A stretch of DNA of 64,000 bases from Parietichytrium sp. I65-24A (GCA_012862575.1 BLSF01000011.1:248001-312000), one strand, 5' to 3'. Counted from the first letter of the stretch, positions 22,806 to 33,376 are shown. The notes: a model not told the origin generated them from the letters alone. Translations and numbers: made by a program.

Positions 22806-23628
22806 GACGTCTCCTCCGCCTCACAAGAGCGATCTTGTTCAGGTCGTCATCAACGCACTTGCCCTCACGACGCAGACCTCCCTCACCTTGCTCCTTTTCT
22901 TCAATGCGGACACTCGAGACGACAGGCCAGCTCTTACCGCCGATTAGAAGGGCCATACTGTCGCTTCCCTCCAACGTTATCTCTCCAAATTAGTACGGGC
23001 AGGGCTCCTACCGATACCTCAGTTTGGAGCCTAGCATTAGCTCGTCCCCCGCATGCCTGACGGGCGCGAATGCACTTGCCGAAAATAGCTTCAGAGGCTA
23101 GGAGGTCTTTTGCTACTTTTAGAACTGTAATTTTTGAAAAGCACTTTCGCTTAATTTATACTTCACATTCAGGCCTTGGAAAGCAGATGGCATTTTTCAA
23201 GCCGCCACTTCTGGTCTCGGCGTTGCGCGACCTGCCCAGGCTGTCCCACTTGGACTGACTCAGAAATACGTATTGTAACGGAAACAATTATGGTTTAACC
23301 TGGCCATGGCGCTACTATCCCAAGTTTACAAGTGCAAGGTTCACAATCAGAACCCGGAAATCGGTATTGAAACTCACAGAGGTCTCGTCGCCTAAGGCTC
23401 GGTTCACGCTCTTCAAGAAAAGTCATTCGTCGTCTCAGAGGTGTAGAACGTGTATGCTCGATGGTAAAGATATTTTTCGTCTCAGGTTTTCGTGACGTGA
23501 CGTAAATGTGGAAGTTTATTATCACTCGTTGGAAGGGACCTTCGTCTAGAATACAGAATGTGAACGTGGGAAAATTAGAAAGGAAGGAATACTTTTTTCT
23601 CTGCTCAAAAGGAAATAGTGCCCGGATC
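22806..23628. other. Intergenic spacer between two minus-strand genes
   Basis: Holds the promoter of the channel gene and the 3' end of the orphan gene at 23629. No domain-bearing frame was seen. An overlapping minus-strand frame at 23295-24065 is a frame shadow of the neighbouring gene. Confidence 0.5.
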
Positions 23629-24975
23629 TCAAAGCGGGGTGCCCCCAAAGTCGACGTCTTCAAATTCTGCGAGCAAGTCCTCTTCGTCATCACTCGTGGG
23701 AGCTTGCTTGAGCTTGCTTGTAGCAGAGCTCGCGTAAGATTTAGTGGGCTGTTGTTCAATAGTGTTCTTCGCAGGCCTAGAGGAATCTGGCGACGCCGGG
23801 GTTTCTGGAAACTCCTCCTCTTCATACTTCTCATCAGTCTCCTCATCCGAATCCACTTGACGAACCCTCTTGTCTTGCTTTGGCGACACTGCAGCTGGCA
23901 ACGCCTTCTTAACTGGTGGCTTCTCTGGCGACTTTGGACTGGCTGGACGATCTTGCGGACTCTCACTTCCCGAGTCTGCCTCGAATTCCTCTTCCTCAAA
24001 CTCATCGTCATAATCTTGATCATCATAGTCATCCTCTTCTTCCTCCTCTTTCCCGGCGCCTTCATCCTTTTTTTGGTCCATCTGCTTTGTTGTACTCACG
24101 TTGACGTCAGCGTCCTCGCTCTCGCTGTCGCTGTCGCTGCCGTCCTGGCCCACACCAGACTTTGCTGTCAAGGGCTCTGTGGCATTGTTTGACTTGTTGG
24201 GCAAGTCGCTATCGGCAGGTGACCTAAGCGAGCTTTTGCTACTCTCGCGAGATCGGAGCGCGCTTCTGGCGCTTCTCAACCTCTCAATCTCCTTTTTCTG
24301 CTCCTGAACTTTCTTTCGAGATGTTTTGTCAATGGAGGCTCCGCTTACCGGGCGGCTCTTGGAGCCATTCGGAGGCTTCGAGTTCTTCTTTTTGCGTGCT
24401 TGAGACGTTTTCGAAGGCGGGGTGAACTCGTCTAGACCAGCAGTTCTCCTTTGCATTGCATCCGCTTCTTGATTACGCTTTGCTTTCTTCTGGCGACTTG
24501 GTGTTTGCCTTGGTTGTCCGGCCTGCTCTCGAAGTTGGTCCAGGATGTCCTCGTCCACAGACTCTGGGGTTATAGTGTCTCGCGAAGGCGGAAGCGCTGT
24601 TGTAGAATATCTCAGCCCTCTCTTGCCATTCTCCCACGACTTGGCGGAATTTTTAATAGTGGGAAGTCCCTTCTTTGTGTCCTTCCCAGGATACAGCCGT
24701 GAAGAGGCGCTCGCGACCTTCTTCGAGCTGTTGGACGTCAGCGGCCTCTTCAACGACGGGTCCTTCTCCATCTTCCGGTGAAGCACAACCGCCTCGAGTT
24801 GCTTCGCAGTGTCTCTCAACGCCCTGTCAACCTCTCTTCTTAGCTCGGCGGCGGGAGTGCATTCCAGATTGTCGTTGCTCGTGATCGCCAACATGTGGTC
24901 GATGAGCCTCTTCACGACGACCTTGTCTCGCTCCCTCAGGCGGACCTGCTCCGCACTCAACTTGGTTTTGGCCAT
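23629..24975 (-). CDS. Low-complexity Lys/Ser/acidic protein, function unknown
   Basis: 448 residues from the first in-frame ATG (MAKTKLSAEQVRL); the frame is open for another 53 codons upstream but without an ATG. Residues 1-75 are helical and charged (ERDKVVVKRLIDHMLAI, then AELRREVDRALRDTAKQLE) and are the only part that looks folded. The rest is disordered. It has basic Ser/Lys-rich stretches, then an acidic block (EEEEEDDYDDQDYDDEFEEE, about 310-330), and ends in a short acidic motif DLLAEFEDVDFGG. Similar YDxxFxE acidic motifs occur in two other proteins of this window (genes at 2413 and 43701), a pattern often seen in cilium-associated proteins of protists. No named domain. Confidence 0.7.
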   Translation of the reverse strand: MAKTKLSAEQVRLRERDKVVVKRLIDHMLAITSNDNLECTPAAELRREVDRALRDTAKQLEAVVLHRKMEKDPSLKRPLTSNSSKKVASASSRLYPGKDTKKGLPTIKNSAKSWENGKRGLRYSTTALPPSRDTITPESVDEDILDQLREQAGQPRQTPSRQKKAKRNQEADAMQRRTAGLDEFTPPSKTSQARKKKNSKPPNGSKSRPVSGASIDKTSRKKVQEQKKEIERLRSARSALRSRESSKSSLRSPADSDLPNKSNNATEPLTAKSGVGQDGSDSDSESEDADVNVSTTKQMDQKKDEGAGKEEEEEDDYDDQDYDDEFEEEEFEADSGSESPQDRPASPKSPEKPPVKKALPAAVSPKQDKRVRQVDSDEETDEKYEEEEFPETPASPDSSRPAKNTIEQQPTKSYASSATSKLKQAPTSDDEEDLLAEFEDVDFGGTPL

Positions 24976-26284
24976 CTTCCCGCTCGTCGTTGCGAAGCAG
25001 ACTATTTCGAATTCGCTTCCTCCGCCCGCCACTGCCTCATCTATCGCCGCGACCGGTTCGCTGCTCTCTCTCCCGTGGCCTCTCCGGTGGCGCTTCTTGA
25101 CCGGCGTTCGCAAATTGAAAATCAGACAGAACAAGCCAACGACTCCACTCGCGCGCTCTTGAAGGCTCTAAGTTGCGGGGAGATAGATGCCAATGGCTCC
25201 AACTAGTTCGTGCCTGCCGGCTGTCAAAAATGTGATCAAGTAGTGAGCTGTCCGGCTATTGTGCTATTGTGCTATCCTGTTTTGAAGACTGGGAATGCTT
25301 TTCGCAGTCAGGACGAAGAAATGAGGAGCGCGAGCGTGGAAGGAAGACTTTGGCAGTGAATGGATGGCACATGTGGCTTGAGCAAGCTGTTGCAACAAAC
25401 ATCGTCGAGTGAATGGCCGCATGGAGCTGTTATGATCTTCGAAAACGAAAGTGGGTAGGAAACCGAAATGGAAAAGGAGAAATGGAAACGAAAATGAAAA
25501 TGAAAGCTTTTTGTGTTAGCTTCCTCACTCAATGAACATTGAACAACTGAGACAGTCATAACATCAAAACATCAATCTTGAATTGAAATAAAAACAAACA
25601 TCAGTCTCATCAATGAAAACACCCCAACGGATACATGAAGAACACAGAGCTATTCTCTCGACTACAAAAAAGAGTTCCGCAGCGAGTTTCGAGGAATTCA
25701 AACCGCGTTTCGCTGCTTATACTCCTCTCTTAAGAAAGCACGTGGTGGGTTACGTGCGTGCGTATGCCGAGGGGTACGCGCAGAAGGAAAAAGAAGAAGA
25801 GAGGAGAATTGAGGGACTGCTAGAGAGAGGAAGATAGCGAGGACGCTTTAGAAAGTGCGGCAGCGCTGTTCGGTGGCTTTAGCCCGGACAAGTGGACAAG
25901 TCCAACAAACTCTTTCTGGTGCCTGAAAAGCAGAGACACAACTTTAACTATCTCTCGAGCTCTTTGATTCTTGTGTCTGTGGCCTCTCTACTCTGCTTTG
26001 AGCATTCGCAAAAGCTGCGAGAAAACAAAGGTTTGAGCCCCACGATCCACAGAGACTCGGCGTCTGTTGTGGCCTTTGAGATTAAATCAAATCGCCGGCC
26101 CGTGCTTTAGCACAGATTAAATTATCGAAGAAACACTCTGCCGGACTGGCTTGGAACAGGTCTGCATTGCATTGTCAACTCACAAGTCAAGCCCAACCAT
26201 CATCACAGCAGTCTCAATTGTCAATTGCCACCGAACCGCGAGTGCAGATATAGCTACAGATTACAACCAGAAGGCCGTAGTGTC
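24976..26284. other. Intergenic region between divergent genes
   Basis: Promoter-containing spacer for the minus-strand orphan and the plus-strand GPKOW gene. It contains one small open frame (25613-25837, listed separately) and a GAAAATG/GAAATGG purine-rich repeat near 25455-25505. The GPKOW frame is open upstream of its first ATG but lacks an earlier ATG. Confidence 0.5.
25613..25837 (+). CDS. Possible small protein (74 aa)
   Basis: ATG-initiated frame encoding a charged, mostly helical 74-residue peptide (FEEFKPRFAAYTPLLRKHVV, then VRAYAEGYAQKEKEEERRIE). Amino-acid balance looks more protein-like than nearby random frames, and it has no membrane segment or signal peptide. I recognise no family. 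It could be an exon or chance. Confidence 0.35.
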   Translation: MKTPQRIHEEHRAILSTTKKSSAASFEEFKPRFAAYTPLLRKHVVGYVRAYAEGYAQKEKEEERRIEGLLERGR

Positions 26285-27901
26285 ATGGACGGCAAGGTGT
26301 CTCTCCAACTTCAGCGCCGTCGCAAGCACAAGCTTCCCGTTGGCGAGGACCAAGATGACCTTGCTCATTCTTCCTCTGAAAACTCGGACACTGGCGCCGA
26401 CGCAAAGCCCCAGCCAGATCTCGTGATTCCCGTGCCAGCTGGGTCCCGTCGCACGCTCCTGCAGCCCAGCGAAGGCGACACCAAATCAGAAGCTCAACCG
26501 GGAACCACATCGGATGCTGCAGATACGGACCCGGCGGAGAATGTGGAGTGCTTCTCAAGAGTTGCCGTGGAGGACTTTGGCAAGGCTCTGCTACGTGGCA
26601 TGGGCTGGAAAGACCCACCCGTTTCGTCGAACAAGGCGCGCGACAATGACTCGCCCATGGTTCGGCCGGCGTTGCTCGGGCTTGGCTCGTTGCCCAATGC
26701 GCAGAAGAACGCGGCTTCCCAGAGCAGCCGCCATCGCGGGAGCAGGCAGGTGCCCAGGCGGAGCGTGGTCAGGCTCGTCGCCGGGAGATTTCGCGGGCAG
26801 CTGGCGGTAGTGAGACAGGCTGAAGGTGTGCCTGGGCTGGACAATTTGGTGTTGGTGTTTGACCCTGGCAATGAGGCGCAAGCGTTGGCGCGCTTGCCTG
26901 AGGCAATTGTGAAACGCGGCGACGTGGAGATCGTGCATGCTGACCAGCTGCAGGACGCCGAGGCGAGTGATGAAGCTGCCAAGGCGAAGGCGCTACTCAA
27001 GGCCTTTGACGCTGAAGAACTAGCGAAGCGCCAGAGGGAGGAGGAGATCAGAAAGAAAGAAGAGGAGGAACAGAAAGAGAAGGAAGAAGAGTTGCGCAGA
27101 CAGGAGGAAGCTCTCCGGAAGGAGGAGGGGCGAGAGAGGTCTGAGCCAAGGAGCCGTGGCGGTGAAGGAAGCTTGGTGAGCAGACACGAGTCGTCGCGAA
27201 GCCGTGGCCGCGAGAAACAGGAGCAGTCCAAGTCGCACGATAGAGATCATCGGAGGGATAGTCGCCGGCGTGGTGAAACGAGCCGAGATGGTGGCATGGA
27301 CGAGGCATCCGAAAAGGCACGGTACTCAAGCAAGGATAAGGATAAGGACCGGAAGAAGCGCAAGGAGAGTAGAGGAGACCGGAGTAGTAGCAACGGGCGG
27401 GACCGCAGTCGGAAGCGCAGTAGGTCTGCGGATAGGGGGCGAGAGAGGTCATCACGTCACGAGCACAGGTCTGAAAGGAAAAGGCAGAGGGAGAAGGAGA
27501 AGGACCAGCGCCATGCTGACGATGGCCCTCGAGATCAAGACACAATCTGGGTTCGAAGCGGCATTCGGGTCCGAATAGTTAGCGAGTCTTTGGAGGGTGG
27601 AAGGTACTATGGCCAGAAGGCAGTGGTACAAGATGTGCTGGACAAGCGCAAGGGGACATGCATCTTATCCGTTGGGGAGGGAAGCTCTCGGCGAATCCTG
27701 GAGCACGTTCGACAGAGGCACTTAGATACGGCGCTCCCCAAAAAGGATGGCAAGGTAGTAGTGCTGGTTGGCCCAGACCGGGGCGAAGTGGGAAAGCTGA
27801 TCGAGAGGGACTCGAAGAGTGGGAAGGCTACGATTCAACTCAACCAAGATCTAAGTATACTCAGGCTTCCCTTTGAAGATGTTGCAGAGTACTGTGAGTA
27901 G
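26285..27901 (+). CDS. GPKOW: GPKOW/MOS2/Spp2-like splicing factor (G-patch and KOW)
   Basis: 538 residues. Spliceosome-associated protein that in other eukaryotes activates the DEAH helicase Prp2/DHX16 through its G-patch. The N-terminal Spp2-type G-patch core VEDFGKALLRGMGWK is at about 95-109. A first KOW-like region at about 160-225 (VVRLVAGRFRGQLAVVRQ) is followed by a long charged helix and an RS/RD-rich segment (about 285-410) typical of nuclear splicing factors. KOW motifs follow at about 415-450 (WVRSGIRVRIVSESLEGGRY) and 485-535 (GKVVVLVGPDRGEVGKLIER). The start is the first in-frame ATG (MDGKVSLQL). The gene is convergent with Ric8, with about 200 bp between their stops. Confidence 0.88.
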   Translation: MDGKVSLQLQRRRKHKLPVGEDQDDLAHSSSENSDTGADAKPQPDLVIPVPAGSRRTLLQPSEGDTKSEAQPGTTSDAADTDPAENVECFSRVAVEDFGKALLRGMGWKDPPVSSNKARDNDSPMVRPALLGLGSLPNAQKNAASQSSRHRGSRQVPRRSVVRLVAGRFRGQLAVVRQAEGVPGLDNLVLVFDPGNEAQALARLPEAIVKRGDVEIVHADQLQDAEASDEAAKAKALLKAFDAEELAKRQREEEIRKKEEEEQKEKEEELRRQEEALRKEEGRERSEPRSRGGEGSLVSRHESSRSRGREKQEQSKSHDRDHRRDSRRRGETSRDGGMDEASEKARYSSKDKDKDRKKRKESRGDRSSSNGRDRSRKRSRSADRGRERSSRHEHRSERKRQREKEKDQRHADDGPRDQDTIWVRSGIRVRIVSESLEGGRYYGQKAVVQDVLDKRKGTCILSVGEGSSRRILEHVRQRHLDTALPKKDGKVVVLVGPDRGEVGKLIERDSKSGKATIQLNQDLSILRLPFEDVAEYCE

Positions 27902-28109
27902 TCAATACTGACGTGCGTCGGGGATGCTTGTCATTCAATAGGAATTTCGAGAGAAGGTCTTCATGGACGTCCAAACCTAGTACCGAATCATGTCCACAGG
28001 GGTGACAAGTTGGCCTGTTTTGTGTTTCGTGTTTCATTTTAATTACTAGTCGAGGGGAGCTGAGCGTGGGGTGTATGCGTCATAGTGAACAGACTGTGTG
28101 CACGGCAAG

Positions 28110-29860
28110 CTAGCCCGAATCGCTGCGATTCTGCTGTTGCTCCATGATTTGACCGATCGTTCCCGCCTTGATGGCAATAATATCTGTGTGTGAGATCAGC
28201 AACAGGCAAAGTGAGCGGTTCGCAAAAGGGGTGCAATTATATTCATGGGTCTCAATCCTTTCCATGCCAACTTACGTGCAGAATTCCCATACCCGCACCG
28301 CAGAGTCATTTCTCCGGCGTTGTTGTCGCAGAGCTCAAAGAGAAGCTCTCCGGTGAGCCTCTTGAGGTTTGACTCCAAGCACGTTAGTAAAGAAATTAGG
28401 TACCCTCCGAGGGACTCTTTGGGCGTATTGCCCTGCATTTTCCGCTCGTTCAACACAGCTTCAGCTTCACTGTCGGAGAGCCCTTCAATGCTAGGGGGGT
28501 CGATCTCGTAGGGAAACACCTTTCCCTTGATTTGCTCCCTGGCAGACTCGCTATTCTTTGCGAGATTGGAGCAAGCCATAATCAACGGCAAAAGGTATTT
28601 AAAATGCTTGACGCTCTCCTCGCTTGGGGCACTGACAACAATCTTCATCTTCTTCTCCAGGAGCGATGCAAGTGAATTCGCAATACCTCTCTCTGCCATA
28701 AACTCGGCAAATGCTTTAAACTGGAAGGCCAGCATGAGGACAATAATTGCCTTTGCTTTGAGTTCGTCCACGAGTTCAGCATGCTTCTTCTCAACAGGGT
28801 CCTCAGCGTCCATCACGGCAATTAAGAGCAGGCCCAGCCGGTCCAGAGCCGGAAACGTGGAGTCGGAGATCCGTAGACGGGCAACCAGCTCATCGATGGA
28901 TGAGAATTTGCCCGACGACCTCAACTGCCGCGCCTGCTCCTCGCTTTTAGCCAGGGCAGATTCGATTGCGCTTGTGCATGTCGCCTCAACTGCATATACA
29001 AGCTTTAATCCAGCGACTATTGCCTCGTGAGCTTGTTTATTGGAGTCGTCTGCGTCAAAAAGTTTGTTTACGTCCAAGCTTTCAGGGTTTTTTGCATCAT
29101 TCGGACTCACGAATGGCGCGGCAATTTGCAAAATGCTTTCGCTGCATTCATTCAGAACTTGCTCGCTGAACGAGTCTATCTTCACTCCGTGGTCACCCGC
29201 CAGGAGAAACATGGAAACAAAGCAGGCTCGCAAGAAAAGGTCTGGGCGGCTAGCGCTTGCCCGAATAAATTTTGCTAGACTGTTCAAGCCAACATCGTTC
29301 TCCAACCTGCAAAATCTCTCTTGGTTCTCTGTACTGTCATAAAGCACGTTATTCAGGCACTTTGAGGCCTCGTCCCCGCGATCGTCCTGCAAGCACTTGA
29401 GAGTGAATTCAGAGTAAGACCGCATTGCCGCGCTGTCCTCAAGTGCAGCAATGCTCTCGCTCCTTTCGCACAGCAAGACCTTGGCTGCCTGAAGAGCTGC
29501 TTTCTCCGCAGGTTCGCACGTCTCCGATACCTCCTTTGACCGCTCTGCAAGGAAATTCGCAATGCTGTTGCAGAACTGCTTCTTCGCGTCGGGAGTCTCA
29601 AACCTGTACATATTATGAACCGAAAGGCAACATTCGGTGGTCATTCATATCAAAAAAATCAAACCAAGAGCCGCATGGCAAAGGCAAACGTAAGCCATCT
29701 ATTGCGTCCGCCAACCATCTCGCCCATGAACAAAACCTCAAACAACTCACATGCCGTCAGTGGACTTGCCATTTGCCTCGCGATCATCCAAGAATTTGTT
29801 CAATGCCTGCTCCCAAGCGCTGAGCCCGGAGCCCGGTTCCGGTGCTGCATACTTGGCCAT
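28110..29860 (-). CDS. RIC8: Ric8/synembryn-like G-alpha chaperone and exchange factor
   Basis: Three exons, 29751-29860, 28276-29603 and 28110-28183, join in frame to 503 residues. Ric8 folds heterotrimeric G-alpha subunits and stimulates their nucleotide exchange in the cytosol. The body is an all-helical armadillo-type repeat. The family C-terminal signature is clear: LESNLKRLTGELLFELC, followed by CGYGNSA, which matches the KR...EFLF.LC...TGYGNAAG region of animal Ric8. The third exon replaces the unrelated tail read by the unspliced frame with HIIAIKAGTIGQIMEQQQ, which fits the family better. Exon 1 starts MAKYAAPEPGSG. All splice junctions are GTRAGT...CAG. The gene implies that the organism has G-alpha signalling. 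Promoter faces the lipoyl-protein gene at 31145. Confidence 0.85.
28184..28275 (-). other. Ric8 intron 2 (92 nt)
   Basis: Minus strand: donor GTAAGT after GCAC, acceptor CACACAG, phase 1. Its removal continues the conserved GYGNSA helix into a 25-residue end. Confidence 0.8.
29604..29750 (-). other. Ric8 intron 1 (147 nt)
   Basis: Minus strand: donor GTGAGT, acceptor TGTACAG, phase 2. It joins GAC GGC AT to G TTT GAG and recreates a Met codon across the junction. Confidence 0.82.
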
Positions 29861-30219
29861 TTCTCACTCCTTGCTCTCGGCCTCCTCTCTGGCGAACTCT
29901 TTTACCGGCCGAATGCTTTGTACTCGCGCATTCCCAGTGTACTCGCTGCGTACTTGGTATTACAAGTTATTTGGGAAACGGTTTCTCACATTTTCTCACA
30001 GAAGAGAAGATCATAGAGGAGGATTAGTCTTTCGCTTAAGTCTCGCCGTAGTGGATTGCTGTAGACTTTAGGAGAAAAAGCGTGATTGATAATTCGCCTG
30101 TGAATAAAAAGAATATGATTTTGCTCGTGAAGCATTCTTTTGATCTTTAGTACCGGTATTTAGGACCGGGGTGGCGGGTATTGCAACATCGATGGAAAGT
30201 TGATGTCTCGCACAGATCA

Positions 30220-30242
30220 TCTATCTATCTATCTATCTATCT
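30220..30242. repeat. (CTAT)n microsatellite
   Basis: Five to six perfect copies of CTAT in the spacer. Confidence 0.85.
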
Positions 30243-30351
30243 CACAGGCTCTCAAAATCAATCCCTCAACTCCTCAACTCCATTGTGTTCAATGAACAAA
30301 TGGATTTTTAAAAACAAAATCAATCAATTGAAAATCAACAAAGCTATGACC

Positions 30352-30369
30352 GTGAGTACCGGTACTCAC
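30352..30369. repeat. 18-bp perfect palindrome with GTACCGGTAC core
   Basis: GTGAGTACCGGTACTCAC equals its own reverse complement. One of three 18-bp perfect palindromes with a GTAC core in spacers of this window; could be a dimeric regulator site or a hairpin. Confidence 0.6.
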
Positions 30370-31076
30370 AAGCCAACTTCTGTTGCAAGCATCCTCGAGT
30401 GACCCTGCTACCACTCACGAGCCACTAACTCTCTCTTATTCGAAGGACTAACATAGCCATTAGCGAGCTTCTAATATCGCACACTAACCTCACTGACAGC
30501 AGTAAGCTTATCTCCATTTTGCTATGAAACTCTCGAAGCTTTTTCAAGCGTAAACCATCCTACCGAAAAATATAGCATTCCGAGAAGCCACACGCTTAGC
30601 AAGATCGTAATACCCATTAGGAGCTTGTCGGAGTAACAAACACCCGAGCGTTCCGCCCGTGTTACGGTATACAGTAAGCACCAATATCCGAATCGGACTA
30701 TGACAATATAGTCTATTCACTAAGCTCGAGATGGCGGATCTGAGTATACCGTAGCACGTAGAGAAGGCTGAGTGATGGAAAGGAAGAGTAAGGCGTCGCT
30801 AGTAGATACTCTATTCCGGTGCAGTGGGTACGCGCTGAGGACAGCTTGAGTGACCGAAGCAGCTTCTAAGAGAGAGAGAGAGAGAAGAGCAGAAGGCTGG
30901 AGGTGGTGCAACCGCACTCGACCAAGTGTCTGTCTCTCTGTCGACTCAAACAGTGATCGTCTGTGGATCCATACTGTCTCAGCACAGTCTCCGTAGCTCT
31001 CACGTGCTTGCAAGTTTCGATATTGGCATATCATAAACATACATCGATCGCCCGGCCAGGATTTATATCCACGTGT

Positions 31077-31110
31077 GATATATATATATATCAATATATA
31101 TATATATATC
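31077..31110. promoter_or_regulatory. TA-dinucleotide tract, possible core promoter
   Basis: Two TA repeat blocks separated by TCAA, about 35-68 bp upstream of the ATG at 31145. The position is suitable for a TATA-like element or easily melted promoter DNA, but it may simply be a microsatellite. Confidence 0.4.
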
Positions 31111-31144
31111 GTTGGGAAGACATATATTCTTATTTTGGGGCAAA

Positions 31145-31861
31145 ATGCTCGCTCTGCGGAGATCGGCGCTGGGCGTAATGAGGCGTCAAGTGCCGTACTC
31201 TGGCGCATGGGGACGTTTGATGGCGACAGTGGCAGTCAAAGTGCCGCCCATGGGCGAGGCCGTCACGCAGGGCGATGTGGTGGAGTGGTTGCGCAAAGAG
31301 GGCGAGGCTGTTAAGGCCGATGATGTGATCTGCGTGCTGGAAACTGACAAGGTCACCGTCGACATTCGCGCTCCAGAAGCAGGCGTGCTGGCCAAGCTCT
31401 TGGCGAACGTGGACGACACCGTCAAGACTGATCAGGTCATTGCGGAGATCGACACTGACGCCAAGGCGTCCGCAAGTGGCGATGCTGCTTCTGCTTCTGA
31501 TTCGGCGTCGGAGTCGGAGTCGAAAGCTGCGCCATCAAAGAAAGAGGCAGCAGGAGAGTCGGAGGCGAAGGATGAAGCAAACGCCGCTGAGGACCACGAG
31601 CTGCACCTTGCGCCTCCCAGAGAACCACTTATTCATTTCAGATACGGCAAGCGGGACGAAGAGCAAAAGGACAGTTCCAACGCGCAAACGCCTGCGCAGC
31701 CACAGGCAGCTGCCGCTCCAGCTCCAAGGAGTAGCATTCCGGTTCCAGCTGGCCCAAATACGAAGACTGTGTACGTAGACTTATCGCCGGATTACGGCCG
31801 GCTTCCACCTATGACGGAAGAAGAAGCGCTTCGACTGCAGCTGGGCGGAGCTGATCCTTAA
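31145..31861 (+). CDS. Mitochondrial lipoyl-domain protein fused to Kgd4/MRPS36 (E4)-like tail
   Basis: 238 residues. A basic, hydroxylated N-terminus (MLALRRSALGVMRRQ, to about 26) looks like a mitochondrial presequence. Residues 28-104 are a 2-oxoglutarate-dehydrogenase-type lipoyl domain (VKVPPMGEAVTQGDVVEW) with the lipoylation site ETDKV at Lys69. No E3/E1-binding domain and no acyltransferase core follow, so it is not an ordinary E2. Instead, after an Ala/Ser/Glu-rich linker, residues 158-170 (PREPLIHFRYGKR) and 213-236 (LSPDYGRLPP, then EEEALRLQLGG) match the two conserved segments of Kgd4/MRPS36, the adaptor that joins E3 to the E1-E2 core in the eukaryotic 2-oxoglutarate dehydrogenase complex (human: PHTPLIRFPDRR, and LPQKYRRK with EEMEFIQRGG). 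It probably acts in that complex. The start is the first Met of the presequence; an upstream in-frame codon at 31112 is TTG. Confidence 0.85.
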   Translation: MLALRRSALGVMRRQVPYSGAWGRLMATVAVKVPPMGEAVTQGDVVEWLRKEGEAVKADDVICVLETDKVTVDIRAPEAGVLAKLLANVDDTVKTDQVIAEIDTDAKASASGDAASASDSASESESKAAPSKKEAAGESEAKDEANAAEDHELHLAPPREPLIHFRYGKRDEEQKDSSNAQTPAQPQAAAAPAPRSSIPVPAGPNTKTVYVDLSPDYGRLPPMTEEEALRLQLGGADP

Positions 31862-32265
31862 TTTAATGGCGCCGTCTGGTAGAACCTAATTGCACAAGTT
31901 TTTCCCTTTTCCGACTTTGGCATCCTCGGACGCTCCGTGCTCGTTGTAGTTGAGCCACCAAAGCAAATTTCGTTTCTCTCTGTCATCTAGCATTGGTAGT
32001 GTGGGGCATATTTTCAGAATTCAGAATTCAGCTCATTGTGAAGCAGCGTCCCGCAACATCGTTTTAATTCGGAGCATGGAGCCAAAGATGTTTCCCTACG
32101 CCCCCGCCTACTCGCACAACGCAGACCCAAATACAACACCACTCTCTGCTGGAATTGTGCATGCTTTTACCCACACCGCGGCCTCCAATGCTCGGGCGCT
32201 TGAACAATGTGAGTCTGTGGTACTATTATCTACGCCTATCATTCGGTAAGGGAGTGTCATAAAAG

Positions 32266-33374
32266 TCAGGCATCAGAGGAAACGAAATCCTGTTCGGTAA
32301 ATTCCAGTCTACAAGAAACCCCAACATCGGTCTGATTCCTCCAAACTAATCTGCGAGAGTGACTACGTCTTCGACCACTTATCTCTGTATTTGTTCAATG
32401 AAAGAGCACAAAATCCCTCGCTGCCAATCTCATGCTATGCCTCTGCTCATACCCTGCACTCCTGTAGTGACGCTATCACTTGGCAGTTTTTTCTACCAAC
32501 GGTAATGCATTCTCCGTTACCAGTATTCAGTAAACGACGACCAGTCCGTGAATTACAAAGTGACCGTTTCGACCAATCCGCTCACAGTCAACTTGCCATG
32601 GTCATATGATATAATTAACAGGCCCAATCAAAATTGGAAAATGTGGCACCGGTAAAAGCTCTTCCATCCGCTCCTTCCTTCCTTCCTTCATGCAAAAGGC
32701 TTCCTTCGTCTTTGGAGATCCCGTCAAAAGTGGAGCAAATCTGGAAGTGAGTTGGTGATAAACTGTACTTGTAAAAAATTACAGTTACTGTTCATGTAAA
32801 ATAAGTCAAAGCGTCACGGTTGACCTGAATTCTAAATACTGAATTCTGAATTCTGAATTCTGAATGAGAGCAGCCCTTGAAGGCAAGTAGGTGGCACGAT
32901 GACAGCGAGATGTGCTGCGCGTTGTCGAGTATTCGCGAACGGTACGGACAGTGAGTACAAAGAGCACAGAATACCGGTAAACGCAAATGCCTCACTCAGG
33001 CTTCTTCTGGTTGCTGGAACTAACTGGAACTGACTTGTGAGAGAGCATCGACTGGTGGGGAGGGGAATAAATGGGCGGAGGGAACGAACAGTGAAAGCGG
33101 CACAGGTTTGGGGTGCCGTAGCTCCGTCTAGCTCGTTCTCGTTTGCCTCCCTGCATGCATATGCATGGATGCCTGCCTACCTGCCTGAGCGACGGGTCGA
33201 AGGAGATAGTTAGCTTGCTTGCACATTGTGGCAAACCTCACGGTCTCTGAGACCCTCCAACTACCAACACCACGGAGCGCCGACCCATCCTTACATCGCA
33301 GAGGACCGGACTAGCTCTGAAGTGTCCGGCATCTCCATCCTACGATCTAAAATGTAATAGCTTTGCTTTTTTTA
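32266..33374. repeat. 1.1-kb direct repeat, copy 1
   Basis: Starts TCAGGCATCAGAGG and ends in the poly-T after AAAATGTAATAGC. About 98% identical to copy 2 by eye, with scattered substitutions and several small indels (near 32450, 32525 and 32575). Contains a (GAATTCT)n stretch (about 32828-32862), a TTCC repeat and a GCATGCATATGCATG near-palindrome. No gene. Confidence 0.92.
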
Positions 33375-33375
33375 N
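33375..33375. other. Ambiguous base (N) at repeat junction
   Basis: The only N in the window lies exactly where copy 1 ends and copy 2 begins, after a poly-T run, which points to an unresolved assembly join. Confidence 0.95.
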
Positions 33376-33376
33376 A

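Larger units (their letters stand above)
29861..31144. other. Intergenic region between divergent Ric8 and lipoyl-protein genes
   Basis: Bidirectional promoter region. Contains a CTAT tetramer repeat (30220-30242), an 18-bp perfect palindrome (30352-30369), a short GA run near 30870 and a TA-rich tract ending about 35 bp before the lipoyl-protein ATG. No gene seen. Confidence 0.55.

Noticed and set aside
23295-24065. 256-codon minus-strand frame overlapping the 23629 gene
   Set aside because: Arg/Lys-rich frame shadow of the acidic and Ser-rich gene in the neighbouring frame.
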